DNA of 64,000 bases from Saprospiraceae bacterium (GTDB lineage: Bacteria; Bacteroidota; Bacteroidia; Chitinophagales; Saprospiraceae), in assembly GCA_013214355.1 (NCBI GenBank), contig JABSSL010000097.1:1-64000 (forward strand). The letters run 5' to 3'. This document shows positions 45,397 to 52,888 of the stretch, piece by piece. A model generated the notes under the pieces. It was not told the DNA's origin and searched no databases. It saw only the letters and a program-made list of their open reading frames with translations. Within the stretch, counting starts at the first letter, position 1. Every line of letters begins with the position of its first letter. A program made the position numbers and the translations under genes.

Positions 45397-46232
45397 CATA
45401 GACTAGCGGCCCCCAGCACGGGAATCATAGGATGCGCTGAAACCTCAATCTGCAAATCATCAATGATGGGTTGGTAGGCAAAGGTGGATAGCTCACCCCA
45501 GAGTGCGTCTTTGAAGAAGGCATAAGACTGACTTACAGAACCTCCTAGAACAATTTTATCTGGATCCAGGGTATATAAGATACTTTTGATGCCGTTGGCG
45601 AGATGGCGACCATATTCAGCAAACTGGGCGAGTGCGGTTGCCTCTCCCGTAGCTGCCTGCTGAGCCACTTTCAAGCCCGAGACCTGGTGTACATTTTCAA
45701 AAAACTGTCCACTGGCATAATACTCGACGTATTGATCACGATAGGGAATCATCCCGAACTCCCCTGCCCCACCGTGTCTGCCGTTGTAAAGTTGCCCGTT
45801 CAGTACAATACCTGCTGCCATCCCCGTGCCAATAATCAAGCCAACGAAATTCTGGGTGCCATGCCCTTTACCGAATCGATATTCTCCTAAGGCAAAGCAA
45901 TTGGCATCATTGTTCATACAAACGGGAACACCAAACTCCTTTTCCAAAATACTTTTCAGATGTACTTCCTTCCAGGAGGGAATATTTTGGACATCATATA
46001 CAATGCCTTTCTCTACATCTACAACACTAGGCACGCCAATACCAATTCCACTAACCGAATCCTTCATCACTGCTGCTATCACTGCCTTCACCTCCTCCAC
46101 AACTTGCTCCTCTGTCCCCGCAGAACTGATCAATTGTTTTTGGCTTTCCTGAATATCACCCGCTTGGATTCGGGCGGCTTGTACCTTGGTTCCCCCTAGG
46201 TCCACACCAATGATTGTAGCATCTAATTCCAT
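45378..46232 (-). CDS. ROK-family sugar kinase
   Basis: A 284-aa cytoplasmic kinase. The phosphate-1 motif is GVDLGGTKVQAARI near the start, the ROK signature is in NFVGLIIGTGMAAGIVLNGQLYNGRHGGAGEFGMIPY, and the catalytic Asp is in MNNDANCFALGE. The usual ROK zinc site (C-x-C-G-x2-G-C) is absent: after GAGEFGMIPY the sequence reads RDQYVEYYASGQFF without cysteines. This substitution is known in Bacteroidota ROK kinases. It probably phosphorylates glucose or a related hexose. It faces the sulfatase gene convergently with overlapping 3' ends. Confidence 0.88.
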   Translation of the reverse strand: MELDATIIGVDLGGTKVQAARIQAGDIQESQKQLISSAGTEEQVVEEVKAVIAAVMKDSVSGIGIGVPSVVDVEKGIVYDVQNIPSWKEVHLKSILEKEFGVPVCMNNDANCFALGEYRFGKGHGTQNFVGLIIGTGMAAGIVLNGQLYNGRHGGAGEFGMIPYRDQYVEYYASGQFFENVHQVSGLKVAQQAATGEATALAQFAEYGRHLANGIKSILYTLDPDKIVLGGSVSQSYAFFKDALWGELSTFAYQPIIDDLQIEVSAHPMIPVLGAASLCYSPLG

Positions 46233-46301
46233 GCAGGGAAACTACGAACAAATAGCAAGAAAACCGGATTTATACCGCTATCTCGAGATTAAAAGGAGTG
46301 G

Positions 46302-46604
46302 CTATTTGATATTAAAGCCTTCCATGACATGAGGTAGGTACTCCGGGTGTCGCTTAATGTAGGCCGCCACGTAAGGGCAAAGCGGCATGATTTTAAGATT
46401 ATTAGCAACGGCATAGTCTAGGCCCGTCTTAGCCAGACGACTAGCGATTCCTTGGCCTTCTATGGCAGGAGGCACTTCAGTATGGGTGAAAATAATTCGG
46501 TCTTTAACCAATTTATATTCACATATAGCCAAGTACTTATCCACTTTTACTTCAAAGCGATTTTTCGCCTCATTATTGATGACTTGCAGTTGGGACGTAT
46601 CCAT
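46302..46604 (-). CDS. Small GNAT-like N-acetyltransferase (YjdJ type)
   Basis: A 100-aa protein started at the ATG at 46604; the longer frame to 46703 adds a basic leader that crosses the promoter region of the divergent gene. The acetyl-CoA loop E-G-Q-G-I-A-S-R-L is clear, followed by LDYAVANNLKIMPLCPYVAAYIKRHPEY, a pattern specific to the short YjdJ/Acetyltransf_CG family. These carry an active-site Cys (here in PLCPY) and act on small amines or cysteine derivatives; substrate is unknown. It stands alone. Confidence 0.85.
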   Translation of the reverse strand: MDTSQLQVINNEAKNRFEVKVDKYLAICEYKLVKDRIIFTHTEVPPAIEGQGIASRLAKTGLDYAVANNLKIMPLCPYVAAYIKRHPEYLPHVMEGFNIK

Positions 46605-46744
46605 AAAAAAGTTTTTTTTGAACCTCAAAACAATATGACAACCAACACTTTGTAAAGGTTTTGAAAATGTGGTAAAGATTTTTCTTATCACCTCTTTATG
46701 CATTTTCTGTGTTGCCTACATCCTATGATAAAAAGCAAAAAACC

Positions 46745-48367
46745 ATGAAAAGAAGTATTGTTTTTCTCATCGCACTCTGTCTGTTTCAATGGACCCAAGC
46801 AGGAGCTACCGAGAACAAGATCCCTTCCAAAATCAAAGAGGTAACCGTGTTTCAGCAAGGGGCACAGGTGAGTAGAAGTGGGCAAACAAATGTACCCAGC
46901 GGTCAATCTACGCTGATCTTTACTGGCATTTCTCCTCAGATCGACCCCAATAGCATCCAGTTCTCTTCCGTAGGAGATTTCACCATTCTTTCGATCAATC
47001 ACAAACTAGACTATCTTACTCCACCAGAGAAAGATGAAGCACTGGAAGCCTTGAGAGCACAAAGAGAGACTTTCGGTGATCAACTAGCAGAAGAGAAAGC
47101 GATTTTATCCGTTTTTCAAGAAGAAGAAAATCTAATCATTGCCAATAAATCTCTGGCTAGCCAGCAGAACGGCGTCGATATTGAGAACCTAAAAGCCACG
47201 GCCGAATTCTACCGAAGTCGAATCAAGGAAATCCGCTTGGAGAAGTTAGGCATCAACAAATCCATCAAAACACTGCAAGGAGAGATCAAAAAGATTGATC
47301 AACAATTGCAGACCCTAAAAGCTAAATACGAACCTAAAGCCACCAGTGAAGTTTGGGTAACGGTCAGCGCTGATCAAGTATCCAAAGCCTCTTTCACCCT
47401 TACCTACCTGATCAACAACGCGGGATGGACTCCGTTGTATGACATCCGAGTGAAAGACATCAATAGTCCTGCACAACTACAATACAAAGCCAAGGTGTAC
47501 CAAAACTCCGGTGAGGATTGGGACCAAGTAAAACTGAGTCTATCGACGGGGAATCCGCGTCAATCTGGCACTCGCCCAGTGCTTTCGCCCTGGTGGTTGT
47601 ACACTACACCTCCGGTTGCTTACAAGAATAAGTCGCGCCGACTAGAACAAAATAGAGCTGACTATGCCATCATTCAGGAGGAAGTGGCAGAGGAAGATGA
47701 GTATTCCTTGAAAAAAGAAGTAAAAGCCACTTATGCCAATGCCACCGCGGTAGAAAACACGACCTCTATCGAGTTTCAAATCCGACTACCCTATGATGTC
47801 CCCAGCAACGGACAGCCCTACACGGTAGGCATCGACGAACACGAGCTACCGGCTACCTATGAATATTATGTTGCCCCTAAATTGGATAAGAACGCCTACC
47901 TCACGGCTAAAGTGACCAATTGGGAGGACTTCCAACTATTGAGTGGTACCGCCAACCTATTCTTTGAAGGTACCTTCTTAGGACAATCTCATTTGGATGT
48001 CAACAGTACCCAAGACACTTTGAGCATTTCCTTAGGACAGGATAAAGGCATTGTGGTGGAAAGAACCCGCGATGAGCAATTTAAAGATCGACAGTTCATC
48101 GGTTCGAAGCAAACGCAGAAGACGGGCTGGAAGATTGAGATTCGCAACAAGAAACGACAGGCGATTAATCTAGTTGTAGTAGATCAGGTTCCATTGACTA
48201 CGACGGATCAGGTTGAAGTTAAACTGGATAAAGCCAAGGGAGCGAAGTTTGACGAAAAATTAGGAGAGTTGAAGTGGGAATTGGAATTGGCTCCGAATAG
48301 TAAGAAAGAGATTGGATTCCAGTATAGTGTGAAGTATCCGAAGAAGATGATTTTGGCGCTGGAATAG
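46745..48367 (+). CDS. MuiA-like protein (DUF4140/DUF4139)
   Basis: A 540-aa protein from the ATG at 46745, which gives a signal peptide ending TQAG-A. The upstream in-frame start at 46709 is disfavoured because it precedes the basic n-region. An N-terminal DUF4140 segment (KIKEVTVFQQGAQVSRSG) is followed by a coiled-coil (about 105-190) and a C-terminal DUF4139 beta domain (FTLTYLINNAGWTPLYDIRV, YQNSGEDWDQVKLSLSTGNP and a final KEIGFQYSVKYP). Family members are called mucoidy inhibitor A; their molecular role is not established. A terminator-like hairpin follows at 48458-48501. Confidence 0.86.
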   Translation: MKRSIVFLIALCLFQWTQAGATENKIPSKIKEVTVFQQGAQVSRSGQTNVPSGQSTLIFTGISPQIDPNSIQFSSVGDFTILSINHKLDYLTPPEKDEALEALRAQRETFGDQLAEEKAILSVFQEEENLIIANKSLASQQNGVDIENLKATAEFYRSRIKEIRLEKLGINKSIKTLQGEIKKIDQQLQTLKAKYEPKATSEVWVTVSADQVSKASFTLTYLINNAGWTPLYDIRVKDINSPAQLQYKAKVYQNSGEDWDQVKLSLSTGNPRQSGTRPVLSPWWLYTTPPVAYKNKSRRLEQNRADYAIIQEEVAEEDEYSLKKEVKATYANATAVENTTSIEFQIRLPYDVPSNGQPYTVGIDEHELPATYEYYVAPKLDKNAYLTAKVTNWEDFQLLSGTANLFFEGTFLGQSHLDVNSTQDTLSISLGQDKGIVVERTRDEQFKDRQFIGSKQTQKTGWKIEIRNKKRQAINLVVVDQVPLTTTDQVEVKLDKAKGAKFDEKLGELKWELELAPNSKKEIGFQYSVKYPKKMILALE

Positions 48368-48391
48368 GGGACAAGATCATCCCGGTCGAAG

Positions 48392-48450
48392 GGTCGATGG
48401 TCAGTGGTCCATAGTCGATAGTTTGAACTATGGACTATAGACCATCGACC
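48392..48450. repeat. Dispersed CATAGTC-type palindromic repeat, copy 1
   Basis: GGTCGATGGTC (48392-48402) pairs perfectly with GACCATCGACC (48440-48450); inside them GTCCATAG also pairs with CTATGGAC. A related palindrome occurs at 50127-50216, so it belongs to an intergenic repeat family. Confidence 0.65.
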
Positions 48451-48457
48451 GAAAACC

Positions 48458-48501
48458 AAAGAAGGAAGTACGCCAAGATACTGCCGTGTACTTCCTTCTT
48501 T
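48458..48501. terminator. Bidirectional terminator hairpin
   Basis: AAAGAAGGAAGTAC (48458-48471) pairs perfectly with GTACTTCCTTCTTT (48488-48501) across a 16-base loop. It is placed between the ends of the MuiA-like (plus) and outer-membrane-like (minus) genes; the minus side continues into TTTGGTTTT. Confidence 0.75.
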
Positions 48502-48506
48502 CCTTC

Positions 48507-49106
48507 CTACCAATCCCAATCCCAGTCGTCACCAAAGCCGCCAAAACGGAAGGTAAGCGCACCTACAGGAGAAGAGAAGTCGTTGCTTTCTAGACCAGGA
48601 AGTTGATTGATGCCATCCACCCAACGGTAGCCAGCTGTGAAACCTAACTTAAAGAAGTCGGTCACATTCACTTCAAACCCAGCCTCCGGCGTCAACACAA
48701 AAGTACGGTCAGAGAAAATGGTGTCACCATCTGATTTAAGGCGAGTTCTCCCCCAGCCCACTTTCAAACTAGAATAGAAGTGCACCAATTTTCCAGTCTT
48801 AGAAGTAGCTCCGAACCAAAGTCCACCGTGACGGAACTGAATATTGTAGTCACCGGCATTCTCACCATCCTCAATTGAATACTCCGGGTATTCCGTACCC
48901 ATACCATATCCACCAAAAAAGAAGCGATTCAAGATCAAGGCGCCACCACCACCGACGTCGGCACCCACTTCACCATTGATAGAACCAATTTCCAAGATCG
49001 GGCCACCAAAAGCACCGAGTACTTCTAGGTCATCAAAAAGGGTTTCTTGCTGAGCACTAAGTTGAAGAGACATAATGCTTAAAACTAGGAGTAATATCTT
49101 TTTCAT
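48507..49106 (-). CDS. Putative outer-membrane beta-barrel protein
   Basis: A 199-aa protein with a signal peptide (residues 1-18, ending QLSA-Q). The mature part is rich in Gly and aromatic residues in alternating strands (GGPILEIGSINGEVGADVGGGGALILN, FFGGYGMGTEYP, FYSSLKVGWGRTRL, FKLGFTAGYRWVDG), which suggests an eight-stranded outer-membrane barrel. It has an odd acidic-aromatic C-terminus (DDWDWDW) in place of the usual terminal Phe, so whether it is recognised by the BAM complex in the normal way is unclear. No family was recognised. It is divergent from the YbbN gene. Confidence 0.6.
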   Translation of the reverse strand: MKKILLLVLSIMSLQLSAQQETLFDDLEVLGAFGGPILEIGSINGEVGADVGGGGALILNRFFFGGYGMGTEYPEYSIEDGENAGDYNIQFRHGGLWFGATSKTGKLVHFYSSLKVGWGRTRLKSDGDTIFSDRTFVLTPEAGFEVNVTDFFKLGFTAGYRWVDGINQLPGLESNDFSSPVGALTFRFGGFGDDWDWDW

Positions 49107-49321
49107 ATGCAGTCAAGTTTAATTGTTAAAACCATTCTTTGTTAGATGATGTACTTAGTATAGAAGTCCCCCTATTGGATGTGTAAAAAAACTGCTCTGC
49201 AAGGGAGATTTGTGTGCTTTGACGCAGTTTGATACCTTAAAGTTACAAGCTCGGTATATTTTGAAGGCTTTAGAATATACCAATACAACAAGATTTTGGA
49301 CAAGCGATAATATTTAGACTT

Positions 49322-50095
49322 ATGGATTTTCAGCAAGCCGTTTTGGAAAAAAGCTTTGAACGCCCAGTTGTAGTAGATTTTTGGGCACCCTGGTGCGGAC
49401 CCTGTCGGGTATTGGGCCCTACCATTGAGCAGTTAGCCGAAGAACAAGCTGATAGATGGGATCTTGTAAAAGTGAATACCGAGGAAGCCCCGGAGATTGC
49501 CCAGCAATATAAGATCATGAGTATTCCCAATGTGAAGCTTTTCCACAAAGGAGAAGTCGTGGCCGAATTCACCGGTGCTCAACCGCGCAATATGATCGAA
49601 CGCTGGCTCGCAGAACACATCCCCGACGAACGCAAAGCCGATCTACAATCCTTAATCGAAAATGCTGGAACGCCAGAAGGTTTAGCCCAACTAGAAGCTT
49701 TCGTAGCAGAAAATCCAGATATTCAAGAAGCCGTAGTCGGATTGGCCAAACAGCTAGTATTTCAGGATACCCAAAAGGCCGTCGAACTCGTCGCCCACGT
49801 CAAGGCTGCCGATGAAATGGCAGAAGTAGCTCAGGATATCCGCACCATAGCTGAACTCCAAGCATTCGATATTACCAACAGCCCAGTCGCAGCAGCTCTA
49901 CAGGCAGCCAAAGCGGCCCTGACCCAAGGCGATCATACCCAAGCCGTCCAACAGCTCATAGAAGCCACCAAGCTCGACAAGTCGCTGGCCAATGATCTCC
50001 CGAGGCGTGCCTCCATCGCACTATTTCGCCTCCTCGGCCCCGCCCATTCTTTGACGAAGGAGTATCGCTGGCGGTTTGATATGGCATTGTATTAG
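49322..50095 (+). CDS. YbbN/CnoX-like thioredoxin-TPR protein
   Basis: A 257-aa protein. Residues 1-100 are a thioredoxin domain with the active site W-C-G-P-C (24-28) and the cis-Pro in SIPN. The C-terminal 150 residues are helical TPR-like repeats (VVGLAKQLVFQDTQKAVELV, AALQAAKAALTQGDHTQAVQQLIEATKLD). This layout is that of YbbN/CnoX, which protects substrates by combined chaperone and redox function and hands them to GroEL/DnaK. Unlike Escherichia coli CnoX, both cysteines are present, so redox activity is likely. Cytoplasmic; no signal is visible. It is followed by an intergenic repeat and the HemJ gene. Confidence 0.88.
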   Translation: MDFQQAVLEKSFERPVVVDFWAPWCGPCRVLGPTIEQLAEEQADRWDLVKVNTEEAPEIAQQYKIMSIPNVKLFHKGEVVAEFTGAQPRNMIERWLAEHIPDERKADLQSLIENAGTPEGLAQLEAFVAENPDIQEAVVGLAKQLVFQDTQKAVELVAHVKAADEMAEVAQDIRTIAELQAFDITNSPVAAALQAAKAALTQGDHTQAVQQLIEATKLDKSLANDLPRRASIALFRLLGPAHSLTKEYRWRFDMALY

Positions 50096-50126
50096 GTAGG
50101 GCTACAGACATTGCGTAGGGAGTTTT

Positions 50127-50216
50127 CGGTCCATAGTCCATAGTCCATAGTCTTTGTGAGCATATTATGTCACCTAGTGTCCCATAAAGCGGCCATGGAC
50201 CATGGACTATCGACCG
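50127..50216. repeat. Dispersed CATAGTC-type palindromic repeat, copy 2
   Basis: CGGTCCATAGTCCATAG (50127-50143) faces CCATGGACTATCGACCG (50200-50216) with 15 of 17 complementary positions. Tandem CCATAGT units precede it. Two identical copies of CCATCCGTCTCC follow at 50224 and 50254. It lies between YbbN and HemJ. Confidence 0.65.
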
Positions 50217-50345
50217 TTTCCCTCCATCCGTCTCCCCTATGTCATCTTCTTCCCCATCCGTCTCCGCTGTGTAAAAAATCGATCCCTACCAAAGATCCGA
50301 TCGTCGCATACTCACCCTTTTCCCTATATTGTCAGCAAAAAGCGC

Positions 50346-50900
50346 ATGAATACCCTTCTAATCTTCAAAGCCTTACACGTTATAGGTTTCGTCAGTTGGT
50401 TTGCTGGCATGTTTTACCTGGCACGCATCTTTGTGTACTTTGTCGAGGCAGGCGACCGGCCAGATCCGGAAAAAGGCATCTTGCAAAAGGAATTCAATGC
50501 CATGATGTGGCGGGTGTACAAGATTATCCTAACCCCAGCCATGGTGATCACTTGGATAGCCGGTATAGCCATGCTGGTTATCAACCCCGTCTATTTACAA
50601 ATGGGTTGGATGCACATCAAATTGACCCTACTCATCCTACTTTCTGGGTACCACGGGTATTGTAAAGGTGTAATCCGCAAGCTCGAGGCGGGCAAAATGG
50701 TGATGTCCTCCTTCAAATTTCGCCTCTTCAACGAAATCCCTACGCTTTTCCTCGCCGCCATTTCTTTCATTGCAGTCTTAGGAAAAGCAGGCACCATCAA
50801 CTATATCTACCTCCTAATCGGTCTAGTGATCTTCGCCGGCTTGATGTACAGGGGAGCGGTAGCCTATCGTAAGCGGCGAGCGGCCGAAGCACAGGACTAA
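50346..50900 (+). CDS. hemJ: HemJ-type protoporphyrinogen IX oxidase
   Basis: A 184-aa membrane protein from the ATG at 50346; the longer frame to 50202 runs through the repeat region and is not supported. It has four to five membrane helices, with the conserved His11 in LKALHVIGFVSWFAGMFYLARIFVY, an ALHVIGFVSWFAGMFYL core characteristic of HemJ, and K-L-T-L-L-I-L-L-S-G-Y-H-G-Y-C in the middle. HemJ oxidises protoporphyrinogen to protoporphyrin in heme biosynthesis and is anchored in the inner membrane with heme b. A weak hairpin (CCCTTG/CAAGGG) follows directly after the stop at 50902-50918. Confidence 0.9.
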   Translation: MNTLLIFKALHVIGFVSWFAGMFYLARIFVYFVEAGDRPDPEKGILQKEFNAMMWRVYKIILTPAMVITWIAGIAMLVINPVYLQMGWMHIKLTLLILLSGYHGYCKGVIRKLEAGKMVMSSFKFRLFNEIPTLFLAAISFIAVLGKAGTINYIYLLIGLVIFAGLMYRGAVAYRKRRAAEAQD

Positions 50901-50987
50901 ACCCTTGTGAATCAAGGGCCGATAAAAAACTAGAAAATATCTCTAAAAAATATCTTACCGGAACTTTTCTGGAAGGGGAAATTGTTA

Positions 50988-50995
50988 TATATTTG
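50988..50995 (+). promoter_or_regulatory. Candidate -7 promoter element of the tRNA gene
   Basis: TATATTTG is an exact match to TAnnTTTG and lies 44 bases before the tRNA. A TTTC about 18 bases upstream could serve as a weak -33 element. Confidence 0.6.
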
Positions 50996-51039
50996 CCTCG
51001 CTTTTGGAGAAAAGGACGCTTATCTTCAAAAACTGGTAA

Positions 51040-51111
51040 AGACCCATGGTGTAATTGGTAACACAGCAGGTTTTGGTCCTGTCGTTCTAGGTTCGAGTCC
51101 TAGTGGGTCTA
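51040..51111 (+). tRNA. tRNA-Gln (anticodon TTG)
   Basis: A full cloverleaf of 72 bases. The acceptor stem is AGACCCA/TGGGTCT (7 bp), the D stem GTGT/ACAC, the anticodon stem GCAGG/CCTGT with loop TTTTGGT (anticodon TTG, positions 34-36), and the T stem CTAGG/CCTAG with loop TTCGAGT. The discriminator is A and the CCA tail is not encoded. A perfect terminator hairpin follows two bases later. The integrase gene beginning 150 bases downstream suggests that the 3' end serves as an attachment site. Confidence 0.97.
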
Positions 51112-51112
51112 C

Positions 51113-51159
51113 AAAAACCTCTCGTTCAATGATTTATCATTAGAAAACGAGAGGTTTTT
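51113..51159. terminator. Terminator immediately after tRNA-Gln
   Basis: AAAAACCTCTCGTT (51113-51126) pairs with AACGAGAGGTTTTT (51146-51159) over 14 bp with a 19-base loop, and the right arm ends in five T. It ends the tRNA transcript and can work in both directions. Confidence 0.85.
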
Positions 51160-51261
51160 CTCATTTTAGCCCTTTTTATTGATTTGATTTAAATGATTTT
51201 TCATTAGAATATAGTTTTTTGTTGCCGAATTGTTTCCGTTTTTTTTCTTGAACAGTTTTTT

Positions 51262-52506
51262 TTGGCTATTTTCGGAAACACGCGTTTTATTAAGCAATCA
51301 AAGAACATCTTCATTGTGGGCATATCGCTTCGAATTAAAGCAATAGATTGGGAAAAGAACAGAAGTGGGCTTATGCCTATAAAGCTCATTTTGACCATTG
51401 ATAGAAAAATCAGAAGATTTCACCTTGACAAATTTGTGCATCCCGATCATTGGGTTGGCAAGCCTCCTGAATATGTCAAGTCTAAAGGGCGTAATAAACA
51501 TCCCAACGGTAAATTTCTGAATCTCCATTTAAACCATAAGTTGGTAGAAGCTCAGCGAATCATTTTGCAATTTGAACAAGAGGAGATTCCACCTAATTTC
51601 AAAAGATTTAAGGCCAAATTTTTTGGCTATGAGCGGCAGGATTTTTTCGAGTGGCACGAAAAATTCGTTGAATTTAAAATTCGAGAAAATGTCGCCAAGG
51701 CGACACTTGATAACTACAAAACTCAAGCTGAAAAGCTGAAAAGCTTCTCTAAGGAGATCAAATTGAAGGAAATCAATTATGGTTTCATACAAGACTATGT
51801 GCAATTTCTGAAAGACAAATATGGAAATGGCGATAACACCATCTACAAGGCACTAGTCTATTTTAGATTAGTATTCAACTTCGCGAAAAAAAATAAAGTC
51901 ATATCAGGAGATCCTTTCGAAGATATAGTCCTCCAGCAAAAAGTAAAACCTGCTACCTATCTCTCAAAAGATGAAGTAGATCGCTTATTGAAGCTCTATA
52001 AAGCTGACATCATTGGCCAATCCTGGCAAAATGTACTCCGCATGTTCCTATGGGCTTGCTTTACAGGCCAATCATACAAGGACGTAGTATTGGTAAAATA
52101 TAGTGATATCATTAGGGTAGGGGAGCACCTTGGCCTTAGTAACAGGCGCATCAAAACAAATGTGCCGTATTTTGTGCCTTTATTTGAAGAAGCTCTATAT
52201 TTGTTAGGCAATTTCCCTGAAGATCGCGACCAAGTAATCTTCGATTCTATATCCAATCAAAAAACAAACCAATATCTAAGGGAAATTGTCAAAATTGTCA
52301 AGATCAGAAAGCACATAACATTTCACGCTGGTCGCCATAGCTTCGGTCACAGTCTCATCAGAAAAGGTGTCAATCGTTCTTACATCAAAGAAATCCTAGG
52401 TCATTCTTCAGAAGCAATGACTGAGCACTATTCCAAAGTAATGGATATTGATATTATTAACAATCTAAAAGACAAATGGCATGAAAAGAATGGGGAACAC
52501 CGTTAG
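51262..52506 (+). CDS. Tyrosine recombinase / integrase (IntDOT-like)
   Basis: A 414-aa site-specific recombinase. The N-terminal arm-binding region (ISLRIKAIDWEKNRSGLMPIKL), a SAM-like core-binding domain (about 130-230), and the catalytic domain are present. Catalytic residues seen are K298 in R-R-I-K-T-N, H355 and R358 in H-A-G-R-H, H381 in L-G-H-S-S and the nucleophile Y390 in E-H-Y-S-K-V. The first Arg of the usual TGLR motif is Ser271 in F-T-G-Q-S-Y-K-D-V; IntDOT of Bacteroides CTnDOT is known to have Ser at that position too. The start shown is a TTG; an ATG at 51373 is in frame but would cut the arm-binding strand. It lies 150 bases from tRNA-Gln and marks a mobile island. Confidence 0.9.
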   Translation: MAIFGNTRFIKQSKNIFIVGISLRIKAIDWEKNRSGLMPIKLILTIDRKIRRFHLDKFVHPDHWVGKPPEYVKSKGRNKHPNGKFLNLHLNHKLVEAQRIILQFEQEEIPPNFKRFKAKFFGYERQDFFEWHEKFVEFKIRENVAKATLDNYKTQAEKLKSFSKEIKLKEINYGFIQDYVQFLKDKYGNGDNTIYKALVYFRLVFNFAKKNKVISGDPFEDIVLQQKVKPATYLSKDEVDRLLKLYKADIIGQSWQNVLRMFLWACFTGQSYKDVVLVKYSDIIRVGEHLGLSNRRIKTNVPYFVPLFEEALYLLGNFPEDRDQVIFDSISNQKTNQYLREIVKIVKIRKHITFHAGRHSFGHSLIRKGVNRSYIKEILGHSSEAMTEHYSKVMDIDIINNLKDKWHEKNGEHR

Positions 52507-52801
52507 AGAGGGAAAAGACATAAACGATCATTTGATCGAGTTGACGTACGAAAAGGTACGAGAAATCCTCATTGCTCAACGTAAGAGCATGGATATGCAT
52601 CGAAAGGACCTTGCCGAATTATTAGGTACACAACCAAGCACAACGTTACGGTACGAGAAAGGGACCTACACGATGAATATTCCCTTATTTATGAAAATAT
52701 GCCACTTCCTTGAACTTAATCCAGTAGAGGTTCTTTCTACTGCACGCACACAGGCTAAGGCCGAAATAAAAAAGCACTCAATCAAAAAAGGTGAGGATTG
52801 A
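52481..52801 (+). CDS. XRE-family helix-turn-helix regulator
   Basis: A 106-aa DNA-binding protein. The helix-turn-helix is at about 33-60 (MDMHRKDLAELLGTQPSTTLRYEKG), followed by ITKICHFLELNP-like NIPLFMKICHFLELNPVEVL, typical of XRE/Cro-type regulators. The C-terminus is basic (QAKAEIKKHSIKKGED). Its start lies inside the integrase gene (26-base overlap), so they are coupled; it could act as the excision/integration switch or repress the neighbouring minus-strand genes. Phage and ICE repressors with the same size and gene order are common. Confidence 0.85.
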   Translation: MKRMGNTVREGKDINDHLIELTYEKVREILIAQRKSMDMHRKDLAELLGTQPSTTLRYEKGTYTMNIPLFMKICHFLELNPVEVLSTARTQAKAEIKKHSIKKGED

Positions 52802-52862
52802 GTGCCAGAGCTTCTGTAAAATCTCATGAAAAATGTCTGTCACAAAATTACAAAAAATTGCT

Positions 52863-52888
52863 AATAAGGCAACTTTAAAGTTCTTATT
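52863..52888. terminator. Bidirectional hairpin between convergent island genes
   Basis: AATAAG plus AACTTT on the left (52863-52876, two unpaired bases between them) faces AAAGTT plus CTTATT on the right (52877-52888). It includes the last bases of the minus-strand gene and lies just after the XRE gene. Confidence 0.45.

Noticed and set aside
50202-50345. N-terminal extension of HemJ
   Set aside because: It is translated from the palindromic repeat region, and HemJ proteins begin close to the conserved His.
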